A DNA stretch of 64,000 bases, taken from the NCBI GenBank assembly GCA_013339895.1, contig JABACO010000003.1, positions 9,838,909 through 9,902,908 on the forward strand, in the 5' to 3' direction. Positions 34,560-46,583 of the stretch are shown here, one piece after another. The translations under genes and the position numbers were made by a program. The notes under the pieces are model-generated. The model ran no database searches. It was not told where the DNA came from and saw only the letters and a program-made list of their open reading frames with translations. The DNA comes from Ephydatia muelleri (Eukaryota > Porifera > Demospongiae > Spongillida > Spongillidae). Each line of letters starts with the position of its first letter. Positions within the stretch are counted from its first letter, which is position 1.

Positions 34560-37115
34560 ATTTGTGTACCAAGCTTGCATAACACACACATGCACACACA
34601 CATACACACACAGACACACAAATGCACACAGAGACACACTAACGCACACACACATGACATACACGCACAGACACACAAATGCACACACAGACACATGACA
34701 TACACACACAAACACACAAATGCACACACAGACACACTAACGCACACACAGACACAAACGCACACAGACACACACATGACATACACACAGACGCATACAA
34801 ACACACACACAGACACACTAACGCACACACTAACGCACACAGACACACACATGACATACACACAGACGCATACAAACACACGCACAGACACACACATGGA
34901 CACACAAAACACACGACACACATATGACAAACACACACACACGCACACACACACACACGTACACACACACATGGAAATACACACTAGCACACACATGCAC
35001 ACACAGGCACACACAGACACACATGCATACACACAGACGCATTCAAACACACATACACAGACACACTAACGCACACACACACAAACGCACACACACACAT
35101 GACATATACACATACACATACAAAAACACACACAGACACACTAACGCACACACACACACAAACGCACACAGACACACACATGACATACACACAGACGCAT
35201 ACAAACACACACACACAGATACACAGACACACACATGGACACACAAAACACACGACACACATATGACAAACACACACGCACACACACACACGTACACACA
35301 CATGGAAATACACACTAGCACACACAGACACACACACATGCTTGAAATACACACTAGCACACACATGCACACACAGGCACACACAGACACACATGACATA
35401 CATGTACACACACAGACACACAAATGCACACACAGACTGCATTTCAATTTGTGTACCAAGCTTGCATAACACACACATGCACACGCACAGGCACACACAC
35501 ACATGACATACACACACAGACACACAAATGCACACACAGACTGCATTTCAATTTGTGTACCAAGCTTGCATAACACACACATACACACGCACAGGCACAC
35601 ACACACATGACATACACACACAGACACACAAATGCACACACAGACACACTAACGCACACACACACAGACACACAAATGCACACACAGACACACTAACACA
35701 CACACACACACACAGGCCCACACAGACACATGACATACACACACAGACACACAAATGCACACAGACACACTAACACACACACACAAACGCACACACAGAC
35801 ACGCACATGACATACACACAGACGCATACAAACACACACACAGACACACTAACGCACACAGACACACACATGACATACACACTGACGCATACAAACACAC
35901 ACAGACACACTAACGCAATGACATACACACAGATGCATACAAACACACACACACAGATACACAGATACACACATGGACACACAAAACACACGACACGCAT
36001 ATGACAAACACACGCACATACACACACGTACACACACACACACACGTACACACACACACACACGTACACACACACACACATGGAAATACACACTAGCACA
36101 CACAGACACACATGCACACACACATGCATGAAATACACACTAGCAACACACATGCACACACAGACACACATGCATACACACAGACGCATACAAACACACA
36201 CACCCAGACACACTAACGCACACATACACAAATGCACACACAGACACACATGACATACACACAGACACATACAAAAACACACACAGACACGCTAACGCAC
36301 ACAGACACACACATGACATACACACAGATGCATACAAACACACACACACAGATACACAGACACACACATGGACACACAAAACACACGACACACACATGAC
36401 AAACACACACACACACACACACACACACATGGAAATACACACTAGCACACACAGGCACACATGCATGAAATACACACTAGCACACACATGCACACACAGG
36501 CACACACAGACACACATGCATACACACAGATGCATACAAACACACACACAGACACACTAACGCACACACACACACAAACGCACACACAGACACACACATG
36601 GCATACACACAGACGCATACACACACACACACACTAACGCACACACAGACACACACATGACATACAAACAGACGCATACAAACACACACACACAGATACA
36701 CAGGACACACAAAACACGACACACACGACACACACATATGACAAACACACACACACATGGAAACACACACTAGCACACACAGACACACATGCATACACAG
36801 GCACACACGAAATACACAGACACACACATGAGACAGTCACACAAAACACTCAGACACACACATGCACACACACACAGGAACATACACACACGACAGACAC
36901 ACACACACACAGAAACACACAGACACGCAGACTTGCACACAGACTCACACACACAAAATACATATAGACACACATGCACAGACACAACAGACACATACAC
37001 ACACAATACACACAGACACACATACAGATACACACATGCACACAGACACACACACAGATATACAGACGCACACACAGACTCGCACATGTGCACAGACACG
37101 TGTTACACAAAGCAC
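34560..37115. repeat. 2.5 kb CA-based higher-order tandem array
   Basis: Built from CACACAGACACAC, CTAACGCACAC, TGACATACACACAGACGCAT and ATGGAAATACACACTAGCAC blocks, repeated in varying order. The unique block TGCATTTCAATTTGTGTACC plus AAGCTTGCATAACAC recurs at about 34551, 35439 and 35541, showing segmental duplications of about 105 and 890 bp. All long open frames here are low-complexity Thr/His or Cys/Val runs and are not genes. Confidence 0.9.
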
Positions 37116-38044
37116 ACACTGTTGTTCATGTGGAAAAAAACAGTAGTGCTCTCTGATAATGATGGTACACACATTTTCTCTCACTGAATGCCTTCTCTGC
37201 ACATGCATTTTTGATCTATCCATTGAACAGCTCATGAGACCATGAGACATGTCTACACAAGTAGGTACATGTAGCAACGCGTGTACACTGTAGTGTCATA
37301 GGACTGGTCCTTTATGCATACATTGTGTCCTTATAGGACTGTCCCCTGACACAAGGGACAAGTCATACATGTAAAGATATGCCATGGTTAGCAAACAAGC
37401 TCAAGAGGCTTCTGTTTATCTGAGTGCTCGTGGAATTATGTCCATTGTGTCTGTGTAAACTTATAAGGGCCTGACCTACCGCAATCAGCAATGATAGTCG
37501 CCAGGCAGAACCATCGCCCTTCAAAAAAAACTGCGTGGTACATCATAAAGAATGATAAGAAGTTGTTCAAGGATCAAGGATTTTGCCAAACAGGAAAGCT
37601 TTATTACACAATTGTACTTAACTACAAAAAGATGGATGTGAGTGTGTAAGAACTTAAAGTCTTATGCACGTTGCTGCAGGGACCCTCCACACACACACAC
37701 CACAATTTTTGGCCAACTGTGTAAATCTCATCAAGGAATGATAGCCGACAACAACTTTTTCGATGACAACATCATACGCATCATGATTAAAAATAAATTC
37801 GTGCATTTCTACATGTAGACTTGTATATTTAATTAATCATTTTGCTCAAAAGAAATTAGCCACCCCCCCACACACTTTTTAATATTGTACTATGGGCCCA
37901 GTGCTGTGGTGAATACAGTGATATACTTTGCCACATGCATACAGTGGTACGGGACACCAATCCTATGGGGGCTGAGGACCAATTCTTTGGGAGTATATGA
38001 CATAGAGCTCGCACTTTAGAGACGGTACATACACATAGGTACAT

Positions 38045-38860
38045 GTAGCTACATGTGTGTCTGTGTGTATGTCGTGTGTGTATCTGTGTGTCCATGTGTG
38101 TCTCCATGTGTGTATCTATGTGTATTTCGTGTGTGTGTCTATATGTATTTTTTTGTATGAGTCTGTGTGCATGCGTGTCTGTGTATTTCATGTGTGTGTC
38201 TGTAGGTGTGTTTGTGTATTTCGTGCGTGTGTCTTTGTGTGCTTGTGTGTCTGTGTCTGTTGTGTGTGTGCGTGTGAGTGTCTGTGCATGTGTGTGCGTC
38301 TGCATGTGTGTGTCTGTGCATGTGTGTGTCTATGCTTGTATGTCCATGTGTGCCCGCATCTGTGTGTCTGTCGTGTGTCTGTGCATGTGTGTCTGTGAAT
38401 TTCGTGTGTGTGAGTCTGTGTCCATGTGTGTCTGTGTGTATGTCGTGTGTGTGTGTCTGTGTATTTCATGTGCATGTCTGTGTGTGTCTCTGTGCATGTC
38501 TGTGTGTGTCTGTGTCTGTGTATGTGTCTGTCGTGTGAGAGTGTGTTGTGTGTGTCTGAGTATGTCAGTGCATGTGTCTGTGTGTATGTTTCTCTGTGTG
38601 TGTGTGTGTGTGTGTCTGTGTGTGTCTGTCTGTGTGTGTGTGTGTCTGTGTGTATGTTGTGTGTGTGTCTATGTGTGTGTGTCTGTGTGTCTGTGTGTTG
38701 TGTGTGTGTCTATGTGTACCTGTGTGTCCGTGTCCGTATGTGTGTGTGTTTGCGGGTGTATGTCATGTGTGTGTCTGTGTATCTATATGTTGTGTGTGAG
38801 CGTTTTTGCATGTGTATTGCCACATTTATACAGTGGTGTGTGTGTGCAAGTGTGCAATGT
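38045..38860. repeat. GT-based array, right arm of the giant foldback
   Basis: TGTGTGTCTGTG, GTATTTCGTGTGTG and GTATGTCGTGTGTG blocks, the complementary type of the array at 34560-37115 but only a third as long and differently ordered. The two arrays could pair only imperfectly. Confidence 0.85.
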
Positions 38861-39535
38861 TTGTGTACATTTAGAGTACCAGATGGGGACACAATGTATT
38901 CAATCCTTGGAGACACGATACATGTACAGAAAGCTTGGCACACAAATTTACATAGAATCAGTGGTCTGTACAGGCATGCACAAGTACAGTTGAATTGACA
39001 TGTGCATGTGACAATGTTTGTGAGTGAGAGTGTTTGTACCATCATCAGACAGGTGTATTGTTTGCCACATGTATAACTGGTGTGTGCAAGTACGCTGTAC
39101 ATGTGTGTGTGTGTGTGTGTGTGCGTGTGTGGTTGTGTATGCCATACGATAGTGTACAGGGCCATGTACGCAACAATGCAAGTGTGTGCACAAGTGGGAG
39201 CCAGCATGAGTTCATGTACTATGTGTGAGACCGAAATCATTGCAATCGTAGCCGAGTGGGCGTGGCAGATATGATTTTAGCAAGATGATGGCAAATAGGA
39301 AAGCTTTATTACACGACTAGAGGATGATGTGAGTGCGTAGCAAATAGCCTTACGCGTGCCGTTTTGAATACTGCCGGCGACGTGGGAGGCGCAAGGTTAT
39401 ACTGCAACCGTCCGTTAATTTGGTACGATCGTCTGGAACTGAGCAGCGTTCTTCTTCTTTTAACTTTCCCGCATAAACTCACTGCCTGAGTGAGACAAAA
39501 ACAGTTGGGAACGGCTAGCTTAGTTTAAGGGAGAA

Positions 39536-39667
39536 ATGGGCGAAACAAAGAAGTTACCAAAATTTATTGTGGATTGGGAGAATGGAACACGGGTTGCATG
39601 CAACAATGGTGCAATCGAGCGGGAAATGTGCATTAACTTTGCACAGCTGTATCTCCGTGACGGATAG
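39536..39667 (+). CDS. 43-codon ORF in the right arm of the giant foldback
   Basis: The mirror copy of 33764-33895: MGETKKLPKFIVDWENG, then REMCINFAQLYLRDG and a stop. The two copies differ at a couple of residues near the start and both stay open. Confidence 0.3.
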   Translation: MGETKKLPKFIVDWENGTRVACNNGAIEREMCINFAQLYLRDG

Positions 39668-40050
39668 AGTAAAAATTAACGAACTGAACATATCAATAGC
39701 AACAGGACCCCTGTACGTACATACTGAATTTGAAGCGATTTAAACTCTCCTAGCTGAAGATGTGGCGGTTTTGAACCCCATGGGGTATCGGACTTCGTAG
39801 CATCAGCAAGGAACTAGTGCAAGACCCCAAAATAAGTTTTCCCGTAGTGAAATGGTGTAGTATGAAGTGTTGAAAATAGGAAGTCGATAGCGTTAATCGT
39901 TGGGAAGTTATAGCGATTCACCCGCGATGCATTTTTATAACATTTTATAATATATCCGTGGGGCAATTTTCGCGGAAACTGTCCCAAATTTTATAACATT
40001 CATTTTTAAATATATAGCGAAGCGCAATTTTCTCGGAAACTGACCCATTT

Positions 40051-40486
40051 ATTATAAGATATTACTGTTGTATATGTATTGTTTTATTGAATGATGAAAT
40101 ATACAAACACGGAAATACATAGACAGCAATATTAATAACATATACAGCAATAATACATTCGACAATCAGCTGTTCAGACATAGTCATTGTATTTTGGGTG
40201 TGCTTATTAATTAACGTAGTAGTAATAGCGTGCATTACCTTCTGTGGTGCTGTGTACAATCTATGTTTAGTATTATCCCATTTTCGGTTAGATTTTTTTT
40301 TGTCGGTATTCTTTTTATGATTTTTGATTTAGAAATTTCTTTTCTTTTTCCTTGGTGTGTGGTTTATAATCAAATTGGATTGCTGTATATGTTATTTTTA
40401 TGTTCATAAATACTTCAATATAGATTAATAATAAAATAATAATGAACGTTTACATAATATTACAAATGACCATGCACCAATCTACC
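40051..40486. other. AT-rich flank, nothing recognised
   Basis: Contains an AATAATAAAATAATAATG tract near 40425-40443 beside the LINE fragment. No exon seen. Confidence 0.4.
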
Positions 40487-40940
40487 CTAACCCTCAAGCA
40501 GGTCCATTGTCGTAGCTTCAGAGATAGACCTTGCAATAAAAGCACGGGCATTGGCTCGAACTAATAGGAGACTTAGCCTGCCATAAATGGAATTTAGCGT
40601 GGTAGCCTTTGTTGAATTGCCTTGTGCCGCAAGTCGTACAGCAAGTTGTCCAAAACATGCACTGGCCCGCAGTTTTTCCCCATGCACCAAATGTCTCCAC
40701 CACTAGTGGAACACACTTCCAATCCAGTTCAGAGCAGATCGAATCATTATTGAGTGCTTTCTCTCCTCCGTTTGCCTTGCTGCTGCACCTGCTACCACAC
40801 CCGCTTCGGACAAAATACTTGATTTAAGCGGAGAAGTGATGGACACATCAATGGCTGCAGGCTTATCACTAGTGGACCAGCTTGGAATGAGTATATCTGC
40901 AGGTCGTGTTAGCCTCCTTTCATGACCCAAACCTTCCAGT
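40487..40940 (-). pseudogene. LINE 3' end (RLE-type family), copy B
   Basis: Minus-strand remains of the same C-terminal protein as 45066-45716: RPADILIPSW..PAAIDVSITSPL, then ERKHSIMIRSALNW, VVETFGAWGK and TLNSIYGRLSLLLVRANARA. At least two frameshifts. The RPAD...IDVSI motif resembles the restriction-like endonuclease (PD-(D/E)XK) found at the C-terminus of R2/NeSL-type LINEs. 5'-truncated. Confidence 0.7.
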
Positions 40941-41040
40941 TTTGGGTTCTAATTAACATTTTCTTGTAACACTTAATAAGAATAATTACAATGTATCATT
41001 TATTTTTCTAAATTTACTAATGTCTACATGACCCCTAATT

Positions 41041-41640
41041 TTAAACCACTGTGGAATGGCTGGATCGCCTCAAGGAGAACAACGGCAGACTGACTCGCTG
41101 GAGCCTGGCGCTTCAACCCTACCAATACTCCGTCCAGTACCGGACTGGTCAGAAGAACGGAAATGCGGATGCTCTTTCCCTGTACTTTGTTCACGCGACA
41201 AGTGTGTCGCAGAAGGAGGTGGAAGTAGTGTCAGGGAAGCCAGCCAGTCCCAAGGTGCTCCGTGCGACTGTAGAGGGCCGGTAACCTGTCACAAGGCTGA
41301 CCTGGGCCATTAATTCATGTGTTTAAACTAAGGTTTTGTAGGTACGAACTGGAGGTTATAGTTAGTCACGAATTGAGAGGTGTATATAAGCATGCACGTA
41401 TTGAACGTTAAGGAGAGATTCTCTGAGAGTTGTTGACCTGTACTAAATATAGTGTCAATATACTGCTGCGGTGTAATATAGTACTGGTGGGTCACGAATT
41501 GAGAGGTGTATATAAGCATGCACGTATTGAACGTTAAGGAGAGATTCTCTGAGTTGTTGACCTGTACTAGTGTCAATATACTGCTGCGGTGTAATATAGT
41601 ACTGGTGGTCTGCAGTGCTAACGCGTATAACAAGGAGCAG
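41041..41640 (+). mobile_element. Ty3-type remnant with a tandem 126 bp unit
   Basis: Plus-strand RNase H end (EWLDRLKENNGRLTRWSLAL, then QKNGNADALS) at 41052-41260, followed by LTR-like sequence containing TATATAAG. The unit 41365-41490 is repeated in tandem at 41491-41608. Everything else of the element is absent; a broken fossil of a third LTR family. Confidence 0.65.
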
Positions 41641-43915
41641 AGGCAATTAACACTGATTATCGCGGCGCAAAGGCAGAAGCCGTAGAAGCGCACCATGATG
41701 AAACGACGGAAAACATTTTTTCTTCCACATCTTTACCCAACCAGTTTATGGGTTGCCTATGCTATGTTTCACTGAGCTAAAGAACTCAACAACCGTTAAC
41801 ACTTCCTCCGCATTCTTTGTTTTGAGAGGCAAGTTAAAGAGTATAGAAGACAGACTGAGATATTTTCATAGCAGTCCATTGCAGCTGCTCGTTGAAAGTC
41901 AATGACACAGTGACACCAGGTTTGTCATCATCCAAAAGTACAACTTTATTCGAAGTAATTGGCACATTGCAAACTATAACCCATTGTGGTGGCAGTGGAA
42001 GCACAGACAATCGGTGTGAAAGTGAAGTGATACACAGCCCTTCATATACGCGGATAGTGGAAATGACACCATAAGTGGAGATGCATGGCTACAGTCAGAG
42101 TATGTCTCTGTGTTTAGACAAGCAGACAAATGTAGCCCAATAGACACCTGCACAGACATAAGGTGACGTGAGATGGAGACCATCAGGGTCGTAGGCTTTC
42201 GCTTGTGCTGGTCTGTGTACTTAGAAACTCCACACGACCTGAAAGTGTGCATTGGGTATGCACGGGTGTTAGCGTAACAAATTTTTTTAGGTGCGTGCTG
42301 CTTTCCAGCTTTATAGTAGCCGCACAACGCAATATTAAGTCATGCCCTTGGTACCAAGGCACTTTTCACGCCTAGTGATATTGGAAAGAAAGGTCTAGCC
42401 GCGCAACGGACCGGCAAAACACCCTGGCCAAACAATGCACGTAACCGCCTATAACTCAGGCAAGGTATATTCTTATTTAAACTTCAAATCTCCACCAATG
42501 CATAATACTACATCAGTAAGAGATTTAAAACAAAAACAAAAAAAACCAGGCTAAGCTTTACCACGACAACACGGGCAAAAATATTACCCGTCCTTTAACA
42601 ACTTTCAAGTGGAAAAACAACGGCTATGAATTAGGAGGTCAAATCAGCATTCATAGAGCTGTTTATTGATCGTATTGCTGTACCGTTTAACTTACTGTTT
42701 AAGACATTCAAGAGTAAATCCAATGTCCTTCGCCAAAATATCCACCTTTTTTCACACATTCAGAGGTGCGATTATCACTACCTCGGATGTCCCGCGCATC
42801 ACGTCATCCGCTTCCTCTGGTACATCGTAAGGTCGGGCCACGCTCAACTAGAGCTTGTAGTGGAAGTGGTATATACTTCAGACGAATTTAGATGAGTGCA
42901 TGTGATCAGGTATGGGATATTTTCCTCTCTTCTCAACCCACATCTCTCCTTCCTCTCCTTCTGCTGACGGTTGCCACGCCTCCCAATCCCATATATGATA
43001 CGACGCGTTTACTTTTAGACGTCGTAAACTAGAAACAGTATGTGTCTTTCGTTTTCACCTACTTTTGGTCCCGATCGGGATGGTGACCTACTCTCTCGGA
43101 CCTTCCCACCAACACCCGTGCAACACCATTCAATTGCACAAACGCCTTCTCTCGTCTGCGAAACAAAAAAGGCCTTTTTTGCTGGGAAGTCATCTTTCCA
43201 TTTCTTTGGCGCCGGCAAACGTTTACCAGTACTCTAAACTTTAACATCACTTGTTCTTACCGTATTGCCTTCATCTTGAATTGGATGACTATTCAGATCA
43301 CGTGAGGCACACAATGACGCATAACAATAGACCAAATTATGTCAATGAATTTCCGTAATGCCTACGAAGAAAAAAGTCGGTATTTTGTGTCAAATACAAA
43401 TAAACTTCTCTATCGCGCGAGAGTGTGTTCTGTAGGATGTCGGTGTGGTGCAATAGGCAAGAAAACATGGTAAGTGCATGGATTGGACAATAAAATAGCC
43501 TTTCAAGGGCAAGGAATTTTGCAACATGTAGCAAACTGAATGACGTGAATATCAGCTATAATATGATTAATTGTTAACGTCTATCACGATTAGCCTACCT
43601 TAGCAGTTCAAGGGTTAAGCAGCACGTGATTACTAAAAGCGTTGCGCCTTTGGTGAAACGCGATGGACATGTGAGCAGTTTGTGCTTAGTGTGTTACTAT
43701 GCATGGAATTATCAATATAAAGGCGTAGTGAAACTGGGTAGTAGCAGAAACAGGCCTTGAAAATGGTAGCGGGTTAATTAGCTAGCAAGATCATTTTTAC
43801 GTAAATGTGCAATTGGACATCTAAATATCTGTAAATGTCCTCTCCGGAACACCCGTGGGGACGAGATCGGAAGCTGCAATTAATAATTTCGTAGGTATTG
43901 AGTAAATACAATTCC
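41641..43915. other. 2.3 kb without recognised genes
   Basis: Overlapping frames at 43015-43250 on both strands and at 41892-42327 have no family resemblance. No clear repeat boundaries. It may include promoters of genes not visible here. Confidence 0.35.
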
Positions 43916-43919
43916 TCAT

Positions 43920-43939
43920 GTGTGTATGTTCTGTGTTTG

Positions 43940-43970
<31 letters not shown>

Positions 43971-44008
43971 GTGTGTGTTTGTGTGTGTTTGTGTTGTGTG
44001 TTGTGTGT

Positions 44009-44079
<71 letters not shown>

Positions 44080-44080
44080 G
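43920..44080. repeat. GT microsatellite
   Basis: Imperfect then pure (GT)n. Confidence 0.9.
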
Positions 44081-44222
44081 TGTGTACGTATACCTGCAGC
44101 CTGGCACCCTGTCCACAAGTTGCCCTTTGCCAGCAGAGGGTCAGATCAAGCTGATCTGTTCTGGATGGTGGAGATAGCTAGCACGTATCCAGGATTTCAA
44201 AGGGGGGTTTCCAACTGGAAAT

Positions 44223-44243
44223 GGGGGGGGGGGGGGGGGGGGG
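44223..44243. repeat. Poly-G tract, 21 G
   Basis: Uninterrupted G run. Confidence 0.95.
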
Positions 44244-44246
44244 AGG

Positions 44247-44357
44247 ACCAGCCCCACATTGAACAACAGATTACCTCTGCATGAAAAGTGGCTTTTCACG
44301 TAACGGTGATGTAGTCCATTCACTGCTGTGTAATGTGGGGCTGGGGACGAGACTAGG
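44247..44357. mobile_element. Small hairpin related to the element at 15.3-16.1 kb
   Basis: CCAGCCCCACATT near the left pairs with AATGTGGGGCTGG near the right. The right part (ACGGTGATGTAGTCCATTC and GGGACGAGACTAG) is a diverged match to 16060-16112. Confidence 0.6.
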
Positions 44358-44467
44358 GGGCTCTTGAATTTGAGATACATGTACATGCAATGTAAGAAAT
44401 AATATGATTATTTAACACATGTAATAGTTAAGTTTATTTAATATTACTCTGCAATTCCTCAATGGGA

Positions 44468-44469
<2 letters not shown>

Positions 44470-44522
<53 letters not shown>

Positions 44523-44530
44523 GGGGGGGG
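44470..44530. repeat. Poly-G tract, about 60 bp
   Basis: 52 consecutive G, one T, then 8 G. A strong G-quadruplex candidate on the plus strand; exact length may be an assembly estimate. Confidence 0.9.
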
Positions 44531-44684
44531 AGATTAGATTACCGGGCAACACGGAAACCTCTATTGATAACCTCCTGGGTTAGTCTCTCTCACACACACC
44601 TAGGCTGTTTGATAGTGTGTAATGTGTTTATAATATATGTATTAATAATGTTGTAGATGTATTTATAACAATAATATATAAATA

Positions 44685-44937
44685 ATAATAATAATAACAA
44701 CATTGCAGGGAATACATAAACACACTAAACCCTACACACACACACACCAATTCACACTGTGAAGGCTACCTTCAACCCATGTCCTCTGCATGCTGCACCT
44801 TGACCGGGCGAGCAAGGCTCTAGCATTGCATCGAACTAAGGTGAGGTTAAGCCTCTGGTAAATGTTCGTGATGGCCTTTGATTTGCTACACTGCAGCTGC
44901 AGGGCCAGCCGAGCTGCCAGGCGAGAGACTGATTTTA
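44685..44937 (-). pseudogene. LINE 3' end, tandem copy C
   Basis: Minus strand: VSRLAARLALQLQCSKSKAI, then NIYQRLNLTLVRCNARALLA, the last about 50 residues of the LINE protein, followed by a tail rich in TAATAATAATAA near 44685-44702. Its truncated 5' boundary at 44937 abuts the AATAATAATAAAA tail of the next copy. Confidence 0.7.
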
Positions 44938-45065
44938 TTATTATTGTTTCACTAGACAAATACAATATAAAGACAAGATATACAAGACAATACATGAATG
45001 GAATAAATGGTCGTATAGAATTATTTATTATTGTCACTAAAAATGTTCTATCCTATGCTTTATAC

Positions 45066-46440
45066 CTACACTAGAGCTCGTCCCAAGATAGCCCTGGCAA
45101 TAAGCCGGACAAGAGACATATTTACATGGCTATATATCTCCAACAAAAGGTCTGACTTATGGCTGGTCTGACCAAAGGCAAGTAATGATGCAAGACGATT
45201 AAAAACTTCATGTGCCTCCTTCCCCCAATTGCCATATGTCTCCACTGCTAGAGGAATGCACAACCACCCCAAATCCTGGCACTTTGCATCATTGGTTGTG
45301 TGTTTCCTGGCTTCAGCAACACGACCAGCTGCACCCTCATAGATACTAGATATGTTTAGGATGGCAGGGGTAAGGGGTGAGGTGACGGTGACATCGAAAG
45401 CGGCCGGGTGGCCTCTGTCCCAACTCTGAACAAGGATGTCTGCTGGGCGAGACTTGATGTTCTCCAAGCTCAAGCCGTAACCGACCTCTATCTTCACTAA
45501 GAGGTGAGCCCGACGACAGAAACCTGCCAGGATGTCACGCAGGAGGTTGTGCCGAGTGACTACGAAACCTCCATGCCTACAAGAAACTGCATGATGTCCT
45601 AAGGGGTCAAGGACTGTGTCCGGGCAAATAGGGCAACAGGAACCTCCTGCTGTGTTCAGACCAAGCCACCATCTGAGAGCCATCTGACATTCTGCTGAAT
45701 CCAAATGTAAGTTCAAAACTGGGGAGGGAATAGTAGATATCCAAGAACCTGCGAAGGGGGCTGAAACTGAAAGGAGACGTGCCTTATTAACTTGGGAGGA
45801 GGAGGACAGTAAAGATTAAAAGGCGAGCCCATCTACCTTTTTAGACAAGCTACTTTGAGGTGGAGGAGAATCAAGTATCGCCTCAATTGTGATAGCATCC
45901 TGGGGAGACACCTGAGAGTTGAAACGGGTAACTGCCTGCTGCAGGTGAACGTTATCAAGATTACCAAACCCCGAAGCAGCCAAAGAGGAGATGAAAGCTG
46001 CAGGGGAGTGCCCTGATAACGAACGAAGACCAAAACCTCCCATACTGGGACTGAGTTGAGCCTGTGTCCAATTGGGGTCGGGGATGTCTACAGCTAGACA
46101 TGAGGAGAGGCAAGATCGAACCTCGTCGTCACAAAACTTCAAGGAATCTGAACAGAGGCTTGGGGGAGTGGTGCGTGACAGATGAACGTGCTTGCAAAAA
46201 CTTGCACACAGGCGTAGAAGTGAGAAGGCCACATGAAGATCAATATCGGCTACTTCCGTTACCGCCTTGAGTAAAACCTTAGAATGGGCATTTCTCTCCG
46301 CGATAAACTTAGAAACGTGAATGAGATCTCCCAAAGGGGACCCCAGAATGACCATATTAGGATGGAGAGAAAACGTTACTGAGGTGGGAAAAAGGGTTCT
46401 GCTGAAAAGTTCACATTTCAGATTATTGTTAGTATTATTA
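45066..46440 (-). pseudogene. LINE protein C-terminal half, longest copy (D)
   Basis: Minus strand. The first part (46440-45816) encodes ILGSPLGDLIHVSKFIAERN and QLSPSMGGFGLRSLSGHSPA, the thumb/linker region that follows the reverse transcriptase in several invertebrate LINEs. One in-frame stop at 45816 precedes the second part (to 45066). That part has a zinc-knuckle-like CCPICPDTVLDPLGHHAVSC and a restriction-like endonuclease candidate (KSRPADILVQSW...AAFDVTVTSPL), then YGNWGKEA and EIYSHVNMSLVRLIARAIL. The reverse transcriptase itself is absent, so the copy is 5'-truncated. Its 3' tail reaches 44938. Confidence 0.75.
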
Positions 46441-46583
46441 TTGTAACATGAATATACAGAAACAACACTGATTAAATACAAAGTACATCTCTACAGTAGA
46501 CGAGCTATCCTTAAGAGGATAGCTGTAGCATTAGCCCTGACCAGGTGGAGATTCAGTCGGCCATAGATCTCATTAAGTACGAT
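46441..46583 (-). pseudogene. LINE 3' end, copy E, split by a DNA transposon
   Basis: Minus strand: VLNEIYGRLNLHLVRANATA then ILLRIAR and a stop, with a tail TTACAATAATAATACTAACAATAAT that abuts the start of copy D. A few more codons of the same frame (NKSI) lie at 48553-48565 beyond the inserted element, and upstream of these is another AATAATAATAAAAATAAG-type tract. Confidence 0.7.

Larger units (their letters stand above)
33446..39985. mobile_element. 6.5 kb giant foldback element
   Basis: Starts GGGACAGTTTCCGCG and ends with the reverse complement; AAAT duplication at 33442-33445 and 39986-39989. The outer 1.1 kb of each arm (33446-34540 and 38990-39985) are near-identical inverted copies, including the GGCTCCCACTTGTGCACAC block, a (CA)n/(GT)n tract and a mirrored 43-codon ORF. 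Inside lie CA-type arrays on the left (34560-37110) and GT-type arrays on the right (38045-38860), with a unique centre at about 37130-38040. It has no recognisable transposase. By terminus and target length it belongs with the small hairpins in this window, so it is probably moved in trans. Confidence 0.85.
32960..40046. mobile_element. Outer foldback element holding two nested ones
   Basis: The left end GGGACAGTTTCCGAG...GCGCTTCGCTATA at 32960-32996 pairs with the right end TATAGCGAAGCGC...CTCGGAAACTGACCC at 40013-40046. The direct duplication ATTT flanks both sides (32956-32959, 40047-40050). Removing the two inserts (33004-33243 and 33446-39985, each with its own AAAT duplication) leaves an element of about 300 bp. 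This is a same-family nest three deep. Confidence 0.85.

Noticed and set aside
34560-37115. CRISPR-like regular repeats
   Set aside because: Repeats are low-complexity and continuous, without constant repeats and unique spacers, and the DNA is eukaryotic.
34242-37277. Many long overlapping frames of Thr/His or Cys/Val repeats
   Set aside because: They are translations of CA/GT arrays on both strands; composition alone keeps them open.
38055-38993. 312-codon Cys/Val-rich frame
   Set aside because: A GT-array artefact inside the giant foldback.
43015-43250. Opposing 62-67 codon frames
   Set aside because: No family resemblance; likely chance in a GC-richer patch.
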